Assembly (NCBI RefSeq): GCF_025822245.1
Contig: NZ_JACKTL010000017.1
Span: 186,001-250,000 of the forward strand
Direction of reading: 5' to 3'
Length of the DNA stretch: 64,000 nucleotides
DNA from: Mycolicibacterium hodleri
GTDB lineage: Bacteria; Actinomycetota; Actinomycetes; Mycobacteriales; Mycobacteriaceae
A model generated the notes under the pieces. The model searched no databases, was not told the DNA's origin, and saw nothing but the letters and a program-made list of their open reading frames with translations. Below are positions 63,367 through 64,000 of this stretch, in pieces (the first letter of the stretch is position 1; each line of letters starts with the position of its first letter). Both the position numbers and the translations under genes were made by a program.

Positions 63367-64000
63367 TGGGCCCCGTGCGAGGACCGGTGGCGTGGTATCG
63401 CGACCCGTGGCGAAGCCCCCGCGTGCTTGCCGCCGTCACGGTCTTCTACCTGGTGTGGTCGCTGCTGCCGGTGGCGATCGCCGTGATGTTCTCCTTCAAC
63501 GACGGCCGATCCCGCACCAATTGGCAGGGGTTCTCCCTGCGCTGGTACTGGGGTGATCCGACGCGGTCGGTGTGGCACGACGCGAGCCTGCACACCGCGC
63601 TGCTGCAAACCTTGAAGCTCGGTGTGATCGCCACCGTGATCACCGTGCCACTCGGGGTGCTGTTCGCGATCGGTGTCGACCGCTGGCGCGGCCGGCTGCC
63701 GTCCGGGGCAAACGTGCTGATGCTCATCTCGTTCGTGATCCCGGAGGTGCTGCTGGCCGTCGCGCTGCTGTTCGTGGTGACGAACCTGGCGCTGCCGATC
63801 GGGCTCGGCACCTCGGCCCAGGTCGTCGGTCTGGTGACCTACCAGGTGGCCTACCCCGCGGTGCTGGTTCGGGCCCGCCTCGCCACGATCGGCAAGCAAT
63901 ACGAAGAGGCGGCAACGGATCTCGGGGCCTCCCCGCTCGGATCGCTGTGGCGCGTCACGATGCCGATGCTGATGCCCGCCATCTTCGCGAGCACCGTCCT
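63366..64000 (+). CDS. potC: spermidine/putrescine-type ABC permease PotC (3' end outside window)
   Basis: The visible 211 residues start MGPVRGPVAWYRDPWR and include TM1 FYLVWSLLPVAIAVMFSFN, FVIPEVLLAVALLFVV and the EAA loop YEEAATDLGASPLGSLWRVT. PotC partner of PotB; coupled by an ATGA-type overlap. The C-terminus is beyond the window. Confidence 0.88.
   Translation, partial: MGPVRGPVAWYRDPWRSPRVLAAVTVFYLVWSLLPVAIAVMFSFNDGRSRTNWQGFSLRWYWGDPTRSVWHDASLHTALLQTLKLGVIATVITVPLGVLFAIGVDRWRGRLPSGANVLMLISFVIPEVLLAVALLFVVTNLALPIGLGTSAQVVGLVTYQVAYPAVLVRARLATIGKQYEEAATDLGASPLGSLWRVTMPMLMPAIFASTV

Overview
The window is a high-G+C actinobacterial chromosome segment, most likely from a fast-growing environmental Mycobacterium (Mycolicibacterium). 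The evidence is gene order: virR, sodC, ybdK, the Lon-substrate-domain gene, the Cdc48-like ATPase, pssA, psd, moeA and an SDR lie in the order known around Rv0431-Rv0439c of M. tuberculosis, and DUF3263, def, GNAT, xthA, thiD and an alpha/beta hydrolase correspond to Rv0430-Rv0421c. Many genes also have the mycobacterial leaderless start (TANNNT, 6-7 nt, ATG/GTG). I see no rRNA, tRNA, insertion sequence, CRISPR array or prophage, and no gene-free stretch over 300 bases.

Layout. 1-8.7 kb: a HAD phosphatase (cut by the window edge), two PH-domain membrane proteins, then SDR-moeA-psd-pssA-AAA ATPase, the last four tightly coupled (molybdopterin and phosphatidylethanolamine synthesis). 8.7-16.9 kb: an SRPBCC protein, a complete Mrp Na+/H+ antiporter operon (mrpA-B fused, C, D, E, F, G) and an SOS-controlled DUF222/HNH gene, all inserted between genes that are neighbours in M. 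tuberculosis. 16.9-31.8 kb: the Lon-domain, ybdK, sodC, virR, DUF3263, def, GNAT and xthA block; an acyltransferase; a DHA2 exporter; a TPP riboswitch with a 17-codon leader ORF coupled to thiD; then a hydrolase, a septum-formation-like protein, a Baeyer-Villiger monooxygenase, a polysaccharide deacetylase and an amino-acid permease.

31.8-36.9 kb: a redox/electrophile-response island (DoxX-like protein, peroxiredoxin, Old Yellow Enzyme, low-G+C membrane protein, NmrA-like reductase) flanked by two similar TetR repressors. 36.9-42.7 kb: a carbohydrate or sugar-acid catabolic cluster: GntR/FCD regulator, split transketolase, MHS transporter, TIM-barrel isomerase-like enzyme and SDR, with strong palindromes in the divergent promoter. 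42.7-45.7 kb: MarR plus an F420-type oxidoreductase, a uracil/xanthine permease and a small secreted protein.

45.6-64 kb holds two interleaved systems. A xylose module (ABC permease, ATPase and binding protein, xylA, ROK repressor) carries a CRP-type site. Around it lies a dispersed amine-utilisation system: acyl-CoA dehydrogenase, DAO-family oxidase and cupin; FAD oxidoreductase and ADP-forming acyl-CoA ligase; TetR; class III aminotransferase with potA; and potD-potB-potC. Three divergent promoters in this system share nearly the same palindrome (GACTGA-N4-TCARTC) placed over the minus-strand -10 box. This marks one TetR regulon that couples polyamine-type uptake to an oxidative pathway, and it is the strongest candidate here for an undescribed system.
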